A DNA stretch of 64,000 nucleotides from Streptomyces hawaiiensis. GTDB taxonomy: Bacteria > Actinomycetota > Actinomycetes > Streptomycetales > Streptomycetaceae. This document shows, piece by piece, positions 47,241 to 56,090 of this stretch. Made by a program: the position numbers and the translations under genes. Position 1 is the stretch's first letter. Every line of letters starts with the position of its first letter. The DNA is taken from contig NZ_CP021978.1 in the NCBI RefSeq assembly GCF_004803895.1, positions 8,804,001 to 8,868,000 on the forward strand, written 5' to 3'. The notes below the pieces were generated by a model. It was not told the origin of the DNA and ran no database searches. It was given only the letters and a program-made list of their open reading frames with translations.

Positions 47241-47663
47241 GGAGTGCACCGCGTGGGCCAGCACCAGGCGCTCGTCGCGCATCGCCTCCAGGGTGTCGGC
47301 GGTGTCCGCGTGGTCGGGGTCCGGGATGACGTTCACCGTGAACCGGATGATGGTGCGGGCGATGCCCGGCACCGCCGTGGTGGGGGAGTCCCGCGCCCAG
47401 TCCCGCAGCGCGGACAGCAGCACGCACCCGACCTCGTCCAGCGCGAAGGAGTCCGCGCAGGGGTCGGCCTCCCCGTCCACGGCCGTGACGGGCCAGACGA
47501 TGTCCTCTGCCAGCCGCAGCATGACGAACGCCAGCTCCGGGTCCGCTTCCGCCCGCCCGGTGACAGCGGCGCCGCCGCCCATCTGGAGCGCCTGGAGGTA
47601 GTCGAAGCCCTGCTCCACCTGCTCCGGCGTCAGCGGCGTGCGGGGCGGGATCAGGTTCGGCAT
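47220..47663 (-). CDS. Hypothetical protein of the former conjugative element
   Basis: The 147-residue product starts at ATG 47661-47663 after GAGGAGACCTC. It reads MPNLIPPRTPLTPEQVEQGF, then LAFVMLRLAEDIVWPVTAVD, GCVLLSALRDWARDSPTTAV, IARTIIRFTVNVIPDPDHAD and EAMRDERLVLAHAVHSAPDA. It is mainly helical and acidic. I do not recognise a named family. It abuts the relaxase remnant and the repeat cluster, so it probably belonged to the same transfer module. Confidence 0.6.
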   Translation of the reverse strand: MPNLIPPRTPLTPEQVEQGFDYLQALQMGGGAAVTGRAEADPELAFVMLRLAEDIVWPVTAVDGEADPCADSFALDEVGCVLLSALRDWARDSPTTAVPGIARTIIRFTVNVIPDPDHADTADTLEAMRDERLVLAHAVHSAPDAHR

Positions 47664-47898
47664 GAGGTCTCCTCAACTGTCGGTCGCCGCGGGGATCACG
47701 ACGACTCCCAGCAGGTTCGGACGGTCGGCCTGTGGACAGAGTCCAGAGATTTCTCCCTGCTCCACCGGATGGGGCGAACTGAGACGGTCGGCGATAGTTG
47801 GCAGATGGTCGCCGGTAGTTGGCGTGTGACGCTCTGTGCGTCACGGAAACGGAACTGGAAACTACGCTGGCACCCCTTCCGTCCGTCCAAGGAGCAGT

Positions 47899-48849
47899 GT
47901 GCCGCCGTCCTTCGTGTACCGGATTACCAAGTACGGCCTCGCCGACCGCGACGAGCACGGCCACTACACCGGCGTCGAGGACACAGTCAGCGACCACGGA
48001 CCTGTCGAAGCGGCGTATCTGGCGGCGATCGTCGCCTTTGCGGAGGCCTCGGACATCGACCGGTTGGAGATCCGCGAACCTGCGGTCACCGGCTTCATCC
48101 ACTTCGGTGTGGAGCCGCCGGTTGAGGGGCACGGCCTCGGCGGCCTTTTCCCGCCCGACCTCACTGGCTACCACGACGGGGCCGAGGTCTCCCTTTCGGT
48201 CGCCCTGGAGCTGGTCCGGGCCATGCTCCGCGACCAAGGCGCTTGGTGCCGGCTGGAGGCGGGGGATGTGTTCACCGTGCATGTCGGGTGGGACCAGTAT
48301 GTGTACGTGGGCAGCGATCGGCCCTGCGCGGACGCCGTGGCCCGTACACGGGAACTTGGACTTTTCGCGGAACCGCTGACGGCCTTGCCCTACGCGGCTG
48401 AGATCGACGAAGCGGAAGTGATAGAGCCAGCCGACAAGAACTTCTGGACTCGCGTGCGCACCGCGCTTGCCTCGCGGCAGACGTTGCTCCTCGAGGAGAC
48501 CTACGTCTGCAACGCCGCACGCTGGCACCGCCTCACACAGGAGAATCTCGACACAGTGCGCGCCGGTCTCGGCCCGCGCGCCCGGCTGACCGTCTGGCCT
48601 GACCTGACCCCGGACGTCGGCGCGGTCCTTGCCGCGCTGCCCGAGGAGGGATCCGTGGAGTTCGTCTGGGAGGCGCAAGACGGGATGATCAGTTCCGCGA
48701 TCGTCGACGACACCGAGTACCACGAGCTCGCCACCCAAGTGACCGATGCGCGAGCAGCCTGCGTCTTGCCCTTGTCCCTCGACGAACGCCACCCGCTGCT
48801 CTGTGCTGTCCTGCCGGACAGCGACGGCGTGCTGCGCGCCCGATGGTGA
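47899..48849 (+). CDS. Conserved actinomycete protein of unknown function
   Basis: The 316-residue product starts at GTG 47899 close behind AAGGAG (MPPSFVYRITKYGLADRDEH). It has two parts. The N-terminal region (VEAAYLAAIVAFAEASDIDR, FGVEPPVEGHGLGGLFPPDL, WCRLEAGDVFTVHVGWDQYV) covers about 130 residues. The second domain reads FWTRVRTALASRQTLLLEET, YVCNAARWHRLTQENLDTVR, GLGPRARLTVWPDLTPDVGA and IVDDTEYHELATQVTDARAA. I remember similar proteins annotated loosely as RNA-binding in Streptomyces, but no diagnostic motif is visible. It is intact and looks like a stable chromosomal-type gene. Confidence 0.75.
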   Translation: MPPSFVYRITKYGLADRDEHGHYTGVEDTVSDHGPVEAAYLAAIVAFAEASDIDRLEIREPAVTGFIHFGVEPPVEGHGLGGLFPPDLTGYHDGAEVSLSVALELVRAMLRDQGAWCRLEAGDVFTVHVGWDQYVYVGSDRPCADAVARTRELGLFAEPLTALPYAAEIDEAEVIEPADKNFWTRVRTALASRQTLLLEETYVCNAARWHRLTQENLDTVRAGLGPRARLTVWPDLTPDVGAVLAALPEEGSVEFVWEAQDGMISSAIVDDTEYHELATQVTDARAACVLPLSLDERHPLLCAVLPDSDGVLRARW

Positions 48850-48942
48850 CCCGGTTCGCGCTCAGTCAAAGGTGGACGTGAACTCCCCGTCCGAGATGGT
48901 TCCGGCGCCTGTCGCTAGGCTCCACCGCCATGCCTAGTGATC

Positions 48943-49224
48943 TCGGGTGCCTGAACCGTCCAGCACTGTCCCGGGCGACGTCGACGGCCACCTCCATCAC
49001 CACCTCGAGTTCCACCAGGACCACCTCGAGCGTGCGCTGCGTCCCCCACCCTGCCGAGAACGTCCACCCCTGCCACGGGTGCGAACCTCTCGGTGGGGCC
49101 AGCACGGCGGCCAGGGCGCGGCTGGCGGCACGGGACAGGGTTGTGCTGCGCCCGGTGTACTGCAGGCGGCCCGCAGCGTCGTAGCGGCCCAGCAGCACTG
49201 TTCGGGGCGCCGCTGGTGCCGTGA
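48943..49224 (-). pseudogene. ATP-dependent DNA ligase, C-terminal remnant
   Basis: Read on the minus strand from 49224, the sequence APRTVLLGRYDAAGRLQYTG, SHPWQGWTFSAGWGTQRTLE and ELEVVMEVAVDVARDSAGRF matches the OB-fold end of actinomycete ATP-dependent ligases. It lacks all upstream catalytic parts, including the KxDG nucleotidyl-transferase motif. Homology stops after RFRHPR near 48943. It is a scrap left between the 316-residue gene and the small gene at 49264. Confidence 0.65.
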
Positions 49225-49263
49225 CCGGGAAGGTTCACCGGCTCTGGCCGTAGAGTCTGGTCT

Positions 49264-49617
49264 GTGTCAGTTGACCAGGGGCAAAGTCCGCGACCGATCG
49301 ACCAGTGCCGGGACCTCCAAGACGTCCTGGACCAGATCCGGCTGCGCCCCTCCATGTGGGTTCGCCAGGGACGTCTGCGGGACTTGCAGAACATCTTGAT
49401 CGGCTATGCCACGGCTTTGTCCGTTCACGGGGTCGAGGAGCCTTTCGTCCTTTCGCCCGGTGGCCCGTTCGCCGAGTGGTTGTGCGCTCGTCGAGGCTGG
49501 TCGATGTCTTGTGGCTGGGCTGATGCCATCGAGCGGCATGCCGATGGAGAAGACCCGCTGACGATCTTCTTCCATCTCTTGGACGAGTACCGGTCTGCCT
49601 CCGGGTCTGAGCCCTGA
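49264..49617 (+). CDS. Conserved small protein of unknown function
   Basis: The 117-residue product starts at GTG 49264 (MSVDQGQSPRPIDQCRDLQD). It shows a helical pattern with RLRPSMWVRQGRLRDLQNIL, IGYATALSVHGVEEPFVLSP, PFAEWLCARRGWSMSCGWAD and ADGEDPLTIFFHLLDEYRSA. It resembles small Streptomyces proteins often seen near toxin-immunity or mobile DNA, but I cannot name a family. It ends just before a broken IS630 copy on the opposite strand. Confidence 0.6.
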   Translation: MSVDQGQSPRPIDQCRDLQDVLDQIRLRPSMWVRQGRLRDLQNILIGYATALSVHGVEEPFVLSPGGPFAEWLCARRGWSMSCGWADAIERHADGEDPLTIFFHLLDEYRSASGSEP

Positions 49618-49649
49618 TCGTCCGCTGTCGGCGCCGACCGGCTCGAGTG

Positions 49650-50770
49650 TCAGGCTGCGGTTGCCCTGGCCTGTCCGCCCCAGCGGATGCCCTTCTCGCT
49701 GCGGATACGCGCACGTTCCTTGCGCTGGGCGGTGAGCACGTCGGGGTGGCGGGCGTTGGCGTTGCGCCAGCGCAGGTAGCGGTGCAGGGCCTGGGTCTGC
49801 GCGGGGTGGCTGCGATGGTTCGAATTCGCCAGGGTGAACTGTCGCAGTGGGCCGAAGTGGGCCTCGATCGGGTTGGCCCAGGAGGCGTAGGTCGGGGTGA
49901 AGCACAGTTCGATCTTGTTCTTCTGCGCCCAGCGGCGGATATCCGCGCCGGTATGGGCGGAGAGGTTGTCCCGGATGATGTAGATCGGCGCGCCGTCGGG
50001 CCGGGCGGCGCGGATCGACTTGAGCGCGGCCAGGCTGTTAACGGTGCCCTTTCGGCGGCAGTTGACGCCCCACAGACGGTCGTCGCCGACGGAGTAGCAG
50101 CCGTGGAAGTAGGTGACACCGTGGGTGCGGCGGTAGGTCGCCGGTAGCCGGTTTGGCTTGCTCTGCTCGGCCGAGCAGGAGCCTGTTGTGGGTCGGATCC
50201 CCAGGGGCCCGAACTCGTCGAAGGCGAAGACCCGGCCGGGAAGCGGTCCAGCACCTGCTCGATGCGGTCGAGCTTGGTCTCGCGTTCGGGGTCGGGCGAC
50301 TCCTTCCAGGTCTTGGTGCGCTGGAAGGTGACGCCGCGGCGCAGCAGCAGACACCGTACGGCTTCACGGCTGATACGGATGACGCGGTCGTGCGCGCGGC
50401 GCAGATAGGCGGCGAGTTTGCGGATCGACCAGCGGGTGAAGGGCTGGCCGAGCTTGGTGGGGCGGGTCGTGGCCGTCTGGACGACGAAGTCCTCGTCGTC
50501 ATTGCTGAGCAGGCGGGGGCGGTCTCCCGCCCATCGAGGATCCAGGCAGGCCAGGCCGATCTCGTTGAACCGGTGGATCACATCTCGCACCGTGTCCCCG
50601 TCGGCCTGGACCAGCTGGGCGATAACCGGGACCCGGTTCCCGCCGGCGGACGCCAGCAGCATCCTCGCCCGCCGGTAGCGCACCGAGCCGGTGCTGCCCC
50701 GGCGCACGATCTGCTGCGATTTTTGCCCCTCCTGGTCGGTCAGTCTGCGCACCCGCACAGGCTCGGCCAC
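49650..50770 (-). pseudogene. IS630-family transposase, frameshifted between HTH and DDE domains
   Basis: The first frame (AEPVRVRRLTDQEGQKSQQI) has the HTH region SVRYRRARMLLASAGGNRVP, then FTRWSIRKLAAYLRRAHDRV and QRTKTWKESPDPERETKLDR. Near 50240, at DRFPGR-VFAFDEFGPLG, one base is lost. The catalytic core is one frame over: VFAFDEFGPLG (first Asp), GAPIYIIRDNLSAHTGADIR (second Asp), and TYASWANPIEAHFGPLRQFT (Glu). The break lies just before the first Asp. No active product is expected without a frameshift event. Confidence 0.85.
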
Positions 50771-50911
50771 CACACCTCCAGCAGTCGGAACGGACGTCAC
50801 CGCACATCCAACCGCTCCAACCACCAACCCGGCGAACCTACGTGGTCACAGCACTAGGTCTTGTCCCGTAAATGATCTACGGCGTGCTGGCTGACCTGCT
50901 CGTCTTCTCGG

Positions 50912-51682
50912 TCACCCGGTGAGGGCGAGGTTGTGCAGACGGGCGATGCCGAGCATGGCGTAGTGGACGCCGTCGCCCTTTAGGCGGCAGTCGCGAAGGA
51001 TCTTCCAGGTCTTCATTCGGGCGAAGGTGTGCTCGACACGGGCGCGGACTTTGCGGTGGGAGGCGTTGTGTTCCTCCTTCCAGGCCGGAAGTTCGCTCTG
51101 GCCTTTCTCTCGGCGGTGTGGGATGACCAGGCCAGTGCCCCGGTAGCCGCCGTCCGCGATGACGGTGGTCATGCCGACGGCGGCTTTCGCCCCGGACAGT
51201 TTCCATGCCTTGCAGTCGTTGCGGTTGCCGGGTAGCGGTCGGCCGACGGCGACGACCAGCCGGGTGTCGGCATCGATGACCACCTGGTGGTTGGTCGAGT
51301 ACCGGTAGTTCTTCGACTGCTCGGCGATAGTGTGGTCACGGGTGGGGACCAGGGTGCCGTCCACGATCAACACGGTGCCCTTGTGGAACCGCTTTCGCTG
51401 CTGGAGCGCGAGCGCGGGGCCGAGGTGGTCGACGATGCGGTCAGCGGCCGACTTCGACACCCCGAACAGCGGTGCCAGCTGCCGCAGTGTCAGGTTGGTC
51501 CGCCAGTACACGGCGTCCAGCAGCACCCGGTCCTCCAGCGGCAGGCTCCACGGCCGGCCCCTGCGCACCGGGTCCGCACCTTCGCGCCGCAACGCGGTGA
51601 CGAGCTTGCCGAACTGACGCGGACTCAGCCCGGCGAACGAGGCTATCCAGGAGGGCTCCGACACCCTGATCACAGCAACCAT
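50912..51682 (-). CDS. IS5-family (DDE_Tnp_4-type) transposase, intact
   Basis: The 256-residue product starts at ATG 51680-51682 (MVAVIRVSEPSWIASFAGLS). It carries an N-terminal HTH (RTNLTLRQLAPLFGVSKSAA) and the catalytic elements KGTVLIVDGTLVPTRDHTIA (Asp), TTVIADGGYRGTGLVIPHRR (Asp) and VRARVEHTFARMKTWKILRD (Glu). The plus-strand side starts near GGTCTTGTCCCGTAAATGATC at about 50857. Terminal repeats were not found with certainty. This relative of the fragment at 16525-17031 keeps its N-terminal half. Confidence 0.85.
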   Translation of the reverse strand: MVAVIRVSEPSWIASFAGLSPRQFGKLVTALRREGADPVRRGRPWSLPLEDRVLLDAVYWRTNLTLRQLAPLFGVSKSAADRIVDHLGPALALQQRKRFHKGTVLIVDGTLVPTRDHTIAEQSKNYRYSTNHQVVIDADTRLVVAVGRPLPGNRNDCKAWKLSGAKAAVGMTTVIADGGYRGTGLVIPHRREKGQSELPAWKEEHNASHRKVRARVEHTFARMKTWKILRDCRLKGDGVHYAMLGIARLHNLALTG

Positions 51683-51734
51683 GATGTGATCATCTCGTGG
51701 TGCTCGTGGGATGGGGCCCGTGACGCTCCCCTGA

Positions 51735-52241
51735 CTACTCGCCGACGGTTTCGTCGATCGCTTCGCGTAGCAGGTCAGCGTGGCCGTTGTGGCGTGCGTA
51801 CTCCTCGATCATGTGGGTGAGGACGTAGCGGAGCGAGATGGTCTCGCCACGGAAATCGACGGTGTCGTCGAGGGAGTTGAAGGATGAGGTGACGGCGCGG
51901 GCACGGGCGCACTCCTCGCGCCAGACCGCGAACGCCTCACCGACGTCGGCGTCCTCGACCTGAAACTCGGCGAACGTGCCGTCGATCTTGCCGGGCCAAG
52001 GCATCTTGACGTCCTCGACGTTCATGATCCAGCGGAACCAGCTCCGCTCAACGGAGGCCACGTGCCGCACCAGGCCCAGGAGCGTGAGCCCCGAGGTCGG
52101 GATCGCCTTCTGCTTCAGCTGCTCGCTGGTCAGGCCCGCGCACTTCAGGGCCAGGGTCGCCCGCTGGTAGTCGAGGAACGAGGTGAGCGACGCACGGTCG
52201 TCGGCCACCTTTGAGGGGTGAGTGCGCTCGTCATCGTTCAC
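51735..52241 (-). CDS. DinB-family protein (mycothiol-dependent type)
   Basis: The 168-residue product (MNDDERTHPSKVADDRASLT) shows the YfiT/DinB pattern: LDYQRATLALKCAGLTSEQL near residues 22-42, a histidine in TLLGLVRHVASVERSWFRWI near 52-70, and YVLTHMIEEYARHNGHADLL near 140-160 with two conserved histidines. This three-histidine layout binds a divalent metal and matches DUF664-type DinB proteins of actinomycetes. The substrate is unknown. The gene lies next to the IS5 copy but is intact. Confidence 0.85.
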   Translation of the reverse strand: MNDDERTHPSKVADDRASLTSFLDYQRATLALKCAGLTSEQLKQKAIPTSGLTLLGLVRHVASVERSWFRWIMNVEDVKMPWPGKIDGTFAEFQVEDADVGEAFAVWREECARARAVTSSFNSLDDTVDFRGETISLRYVLTHMIEEYARHNGHADLLREAIDETVGE

Positions 52242-52550
52242 CAGGTGATCATGGCAACGATCCGCTCTCGCAGGCCACCCCAGGTCCGCAGAGTGGACAC
52301 CGATGCCCGCCTGCCCTATCGATGCTGAGGCCGGAGATCAATTGCGGGACAACCTTTAGGGAGCCGGTGACGGCGCCGATGATGGTCTCGGTTGGCTTTG
52401 TTCGTTAGTTGCGACAGCAGTTGTCGATGAGTTTGAGCAGCACTTACCGATCTTCGGCGCGTTCGTTGTTCAGCAGTTTTGACGGCAGCCGAGAGTAGGT
52501 GAGTCGGCCCGCCCTGCAGTCCGACTCCGTGTGGTCGCTAGGTTCGGATC
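52242..52550. other. No convincing gene upstream of the acetyltransferase
   Basis: The short plus-strand frame here (MRGECARHRSPGDHGNDPLS) has no family resemblance. Nothing else is seen. Confidence 0.4.
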
Positions 52551-52946
52551 ATGACGATCACGTATGAGTGGCGAGGCGACGTCGACAACTCAGCTCTCAA
52601 TGCGCTGCATGCCGAAGGGTTCGATCATCCGGTCGGGCAGACGGACTGGCGTGAAAGGCTTCAACGTCACAGCCTCGGCTGGGTCTGCGCCTGGGAGGAT
52701 GATCGTTTGGTCGGCTTCGTTAACGTCGCCTGGGACGGCGGCGTCCATGCGTTCGTCCTGGACACAGTCGTAGCTCAGCGCAATCGTTCGAACGGGGTGG
52801 GAGCCGCGCTGGTCAAGGCGGCTGCTGATGGATGCCGTGCTGCAGGGTGTGAGTGGATGCATGTCGACTTCGAAGAGCACTTGCGATCGTTCTACTTCGA
52901 TGCCTGCGGCTTTAGAGAGACGGCGGCAGGGCTGATCGCCTTGTGA
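52551..52946 (+). CDS. GNAT-family N-acetyltransferase
   Basis: The 131-residue product starts at ATG 52551. Motif A is LDTVVAQRNRSNGVGAALVK with the R-x2-G-x-G/A acetyl-CoA loop (near residues 70-85). The strand before it (VNVAWDGGVHAFVLDTVV) and the end MHVDFEEHLRSFYFDACGFR are typical of GNAT proteins. The substrate is unknown. It ends about 50 bases before the left end of the IS630-type transposon. Confidence 0.85.
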   Translation: MTITYEWRGDVDNSALNALHAEGFDHPVGQTDWRERLQRHSLGWVCAWEDDRLVGFVNVAWDGGVHAFVLDTVVAQRNRSNGVGAALVKAAADGCRAAGCEWMHVDFEEHLRSFYFDACGFRETAAGLIAL

Positions 52947-53144
52947 CCTTGGGGTGTGACCGAGATACGCGCCAAAGGGGCAACGGGATGATCTAGAGAT
53001 CTTTAACGGTGCGGGTTACGGCATTTGAATGGCACTGCAGGCTTCAGCGAGTGGGCGTGTGAGTCGGAGAGTGGAGCGTTTTGCCCCGACGGCGCGCGGG
53101 GAGGCGGTTGGCCCTGGCGTCGAGTGGCGGCTCTGGACGTTGGT

Positions 53145-53726
53145 ATGTCAGTGACGCCGGTTATGTTGCTGAGCATGACAAGTTGGATCAACTGCGGCGT
53201 CATAGCGTGGCTGGAAGAAGAGTGGGGCGGGGACGACGAAAGCGTCCTGGTCTACTTCAAGGGGACCGGCCTGGCCGCCATGGCCGATGGCTTGTCCGCG
53301 CACGACCGGCCGCCGTTCGCCTACGGCAACGGCACGGCACCCGGTGACTGGGGCGTGATCGTTCACCACATGTTCAACCCGTCCTGCGGCGACTTCGACG
53401 AGATCGACTACCGCGAGCTGTGCCCCCAGGGCGCTGAGCTGATGGTGTTCGTTCCCAACCCGTCCATTGCCCAGGCCCACCGGCCCAAGGCGTACCACTA
53501 CAAGGACGGCCAGATATCGTCCTGCATCGACTACGAAGGCCCCGACTACGTCGGAGACTACTGGCCCAACAAGATGGCCTCCCTCATCACGGCGGCCGGA
53601 CTGGACCACGAGAACGAGACCTACGAGGAGCAGCTGACCCAGCTGATCTGTGACCACCTGGGGCTGCCCGCACTGGATCGCGACACCATCACGGTGGACC
53701 GCGACCTGGTGGCCTCCTACTTCTAG
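53145..53726 (+). CDS. Unknown passenger protein inside the IS630-type transposon
   Basis: The 193-residue product is best started at ATG 53145 (MSVTPVMLLSMTSWINCGVI). Starts at 53163 or 53175 are possible. It is acidic: ESVLVYFKGTGLAAMADGLS, GDWGVIVHHMFNPSCGDFDE and DYRELCPQGAELMVFVPNPS, then HYKDGQISSCIDYEGPDYVG, DYWPNKMASLITAAGLDHEN and LPALDRDTITVDRDLVASYF. I recognise no family. It is intact and converges on the transposase gene with a 12-base gap, and both lie inside the 29-bp repeats. Confidence 0.7.
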   Translation: MSVTPVMLLSMTSWINCGVIAWLEEEWGGDDESVLVYFKGTGLAAMADGLSAHDRPPFAYGNGTAPGDWGVIVHHMFNPSCGDFDEIDYRELCPQGAELMVFVPNPSIAQAHRPKAYHYKDGQISSCIDYEGPDYVGDYWPNKMASLITAAGLDHENETYEEQLTQLICDHLGLPALDRDTITVDRDLVASYF

Positions 53727-53738
53727 GAGACCTTTCCG

Positions 53739-54807
53739 TTACGGAGGTTGGAGGTCGAGCGCGGTTTTGGCGATGAGTCCCTCGATGAGACGGGGGCGGT
53801 ACTGCATCCGCTTCAGCCGCGTCTTCACCAGCGCGGTGAGCTGGTCGAGGCTGTGTTTGGTGAGGTTGGCCAGCGACCTCTTCAGGTGTGACCACACGCC
53901 CTCGACCGGGTTGAGTTCGGGAGCGTACGGCGGCAGTTGGTAGACGGTCAGCCATAATCGGGCATCGATCAGCTCGTGCATGGTGCGGCTGACGTGCGTG
54001 TTCAAGTTGTCCCACACCAGCACGATGGGGCCGCCGAGCTGCTGGTGCGCGGCATCCAGGAGGCGGGCGTAGTCGGTCTCGGTGAAGCCCTTGCGGCGGC
54101 CCTTGGCGGGACCACGGTCGAGGTGGATGCGGTAGATCAGCCGAGGCCGATGACCGTCTTTGCTGCAGATCAGTGCCGCCATCGAGACGCGTTTGGTGCC
54201 TGCGGCGGTGACGCGCACCACCGGGGTGTGGCCCCGGCGGCCCCACGTGCGGCCCTTGGGCGGCCTCAGGCCCTGGCCGGCTTCGTCCTCGAAGCAGACT
54301 CAGGCGCCCAAGTCCGCCGCCCTCTTTTATGGCGGGCCACTGCTCGTCCTTCCAGGCGGCGATCTTCGCCTCGTCCCGCTCGGCGGCCTTACGGGATGGG
54401 ACCTGCACACTCCAGCCGATGCGGTGCAGCAACAAGTCCAGCCCGTCCAGGGTGTACTCCACGCCGAACCGCCGGCGCACGATCTCGGCGATCCTCGCCA
54501 GAGTCCAGCACTGGTCACTCCAGCCGCACGCGGCCGGGCCAGCATCCAACACCGTCTGTAACATGCGGAGTTGTTCCGGGGCGAGCTTGCAGCGGGCGCC
54601 ACCGGGGCCCTTGGAAGCCAGTGCCTGCCGACCGCCCGAAGCCAACGCCCGCCGCCAGCGATTCGCTGACATCTGGGTCACCCTGAACCGTCGGGCCACC
54701 TCCCAGTCACTGGCCCCGGCTTCGATCAGGTCAGCGGCAGCGAGCCGGACTCTCTCACGACGAGTCCGTTCCTCGGCCGTCAATCCACCGCCATCGGGAT
54801 ACCTCAT
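53739..54807 (-). pseudogene. IS630-family transposase with frameshift and in-frame TGA
   Basis: The first frame starts MRYPDGGGLTAEERTRRERV and gives the HTH region GASDWEVARRFRVTQMSANR, then WTLARIAEIVRRRFGVEYTL and KIAAWKDEQWPAIK. Near 54330 an extra base breaks the frame. In the other frame a TGA stands where related proteins have Trp (LGA-W-VCFEDEAG). Then CFEDEAGQGLRPPKGRTWGR (first Asp), GPIVLVWDNLNTHVSRTMHE (second Asp) and APELNPVEGVWSHLKRSLAN (Glu) follow. Two lesions at the domain junction make this copy inactive. Confidence 0.85.
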
Positions 54808-54986
54808 CCTTCCGGCATAGCGCGGCCCACGACAGCCGTCACGCCTCTGCGTAACCCGCACCGTTAAAGATCTCTAGAAGCCCTGAGCGCCGGGCCCGTC
54901 CTGTATTTCAGAGGAACACCTACGCTGTTCTGCCAGCGGCAGAACACCGGCCGGACCGGGCTCGACGATCACTACAGTCCAATCTC

Positions 54987-55724
54987 ATGACGACGATTAC
55001 GACGCGTACGGTCGAGTACTCGGCCGACGGGTTGACGATGATCGGGCACCTCGCGCTCCCGGCCGGTGTCGACGGCCGGCCCGCAGTGCTGCTCGGACCA
55101 GAGGGCACGGGGCTCAGCGACGTCGAGCGCCGCCGGGCCGATGCTCTCGCCGAGCTGGGATACATAGCGCTGGCCTTCGACCTCCACGGCGGGCGCTATT
55201 TGAGCGACCCCGAGGAGATGCTGGCCCGTTGCATGCCACTGCTCGCTGATCCCGACCGGATGCGGAGCATCGGCAACGCAGCACTCGACGAGTTGCGCAC
55301 CGAGCCCCGGACCGACCCCGACCGGATCGCCGCCGTCGGCTACGGCACCGGGGGCGCCATCGCGCTGGAACTCGGGCGCGACGGCGTCAACCTGCGCGCG
55401 ATCGGGACAGTCAACGCAACTACCACGGGCCGACCGGGCGAGGCAGCGCGCATCCGCTGCCCGGTGTGGGCCGGGGTCGGATCAGAAGACCCGATCATGC
55501 CGCCCGCACAACGAAACGCGTTCACGGCTGAGATGCAGGCCGCGGGCGTCGACTGGCGCCTCACGGTCTACGGCGGCGCCTTGCACGCCTTCCACCACCC
55601 GCCGGTCGACCACCCCGTGGTCCCCGGCGTCGGCTACCACCCACAGCACGCGCAGCGAGCCTGGCGCGACGTCGTCGACCTGCTCGCCGAGTGCCTGCCC
55701 GTGACGGAGGACCTGGGGGCATGA
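54987..55724 (+). CDS. Dienelactone hydrolase-family protein lacking the usual nucleophile
   Basis: The 245-residue product shows the alpha/beta-hydrolase layout of dienelactone hydrolases: RPAVLLGPEGTGLSDVERRR, YIALAFDLHGGRYLSDPEEM, AAVGYGTGGAIALELGRDGV, WAGVGSEDPIMPPAQRNAFT with Asp168, and VYGGALHAFHHPPVDHPVVP with His200. In the nucleophile elbow (G118-Y-G120-T-G-G), Gly120 replaces the usual Cys or Ser, so standard esterase activity is doubtful. A related variant may be common in actinomycetes. It starts at ATG 54987, about 110 bases from the transposon end. Confidence 0.8.
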   Translation: MTTITTRTVEYSADGLTMIGHLALPAGVDGRPAVLLGPEGTGLSDVERRRADALAELGYIALAFDLHGGRYLSDPEEMLARCMPLLADPDRMRSIGNAALDELRTEPRTDPDRIAAVGYGTGGAIALELGRDGVNLRAIGTVNATTTGRPGEAARIRCPVWAGVGSEDPIMPPAQRNAFTAEMQAAGVDWRLTVYGGALHAFHHPPVDHPVVPGVGYHPQHAQRAWRDVVDLLAECLPVTEDLGA

Positions 55725-56045
55725 CCCAGGCAAACATGCTGGCGCCAGGACTGGTCAGCGTCGCGCACTGACAGTCTCCTCCCCTCAAGCCCCCACAGCA
55801 GAACCCCATTCGGGCAGTTGTGCGATCGTGGAGACGTATTCACAACTGCCGCAGTAAATGCCGGTTTTACTGCGACGGAGCCCTGGCCGTAATTGTCGCG
55901 ACCTGCGGCGGACCGTTCCGGCTTCCAGGGCGAGATGTACGCATTTAGTGCGGCGTCACTGTGCTGACCACGCGTAAAGCCGCATCAAGATCTACTCATT
56001 GCCCCCTTGACGCGCATCTCGGCTGAACCCCACCTTCACCTTGGG
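55725..56045. other. No gene recognised between the hydrolase and the istB fragment
   Basis: The region is moderately AT-rich near 55930-56010 and includes no motif I recognise. It may include the outer end of the IS21 element. Confidence 0.4.
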
Positions 56046-56082
56046 CCTCCCGGCCCTGGGGATGTGTCCGGAGGCCGGGAGG
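56046..56082. terminator. Hairpin behind the istB fragment
   Basis: CCTCCCGGCC at 56046-56055 pairs perfectly with 56073-56082 around 17 bases, just after the istB stop on the minus strand. Confidence 0.5.
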
Positions 56083-56090
56083 GAAGGTCT

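Larger units (their letters stand above)
52992..54878. mobile_element. IS630-type transposon with 29-bp perfect ends and an unknown passenger gene
   Basis: Positions 52992-53020 (TCTAGAGATCTTTAACG...) are the exact reverse complement of 54850-54878. The outer CTAG agrees with the TA target preference of IS630 elements. The 1.9-kb element contains a broken IS630 transposase gene on the minus strand and, on the plus strand towards the left end, an intact 193-residue gene of unknown function. A simple IS630 would be about 1.1 kb, so roughly 0.7 kb is passenger DNA. Confidence 0.8.

Noticed and set aside
47115..48125. Continuation of the relaxase reading frame to 48125
   Set aside because: After about 47114 the protein no longer resembles a relaxase and overlaps two better genes on other frames, so the open frame is accidental.
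48936..49394. Plus-strand protein-like frame over the ligase remnant
   Set aside because: The minus strand shows clear ligase C-terminal motifs. The plus frame is compositionally biased and unlike any family.
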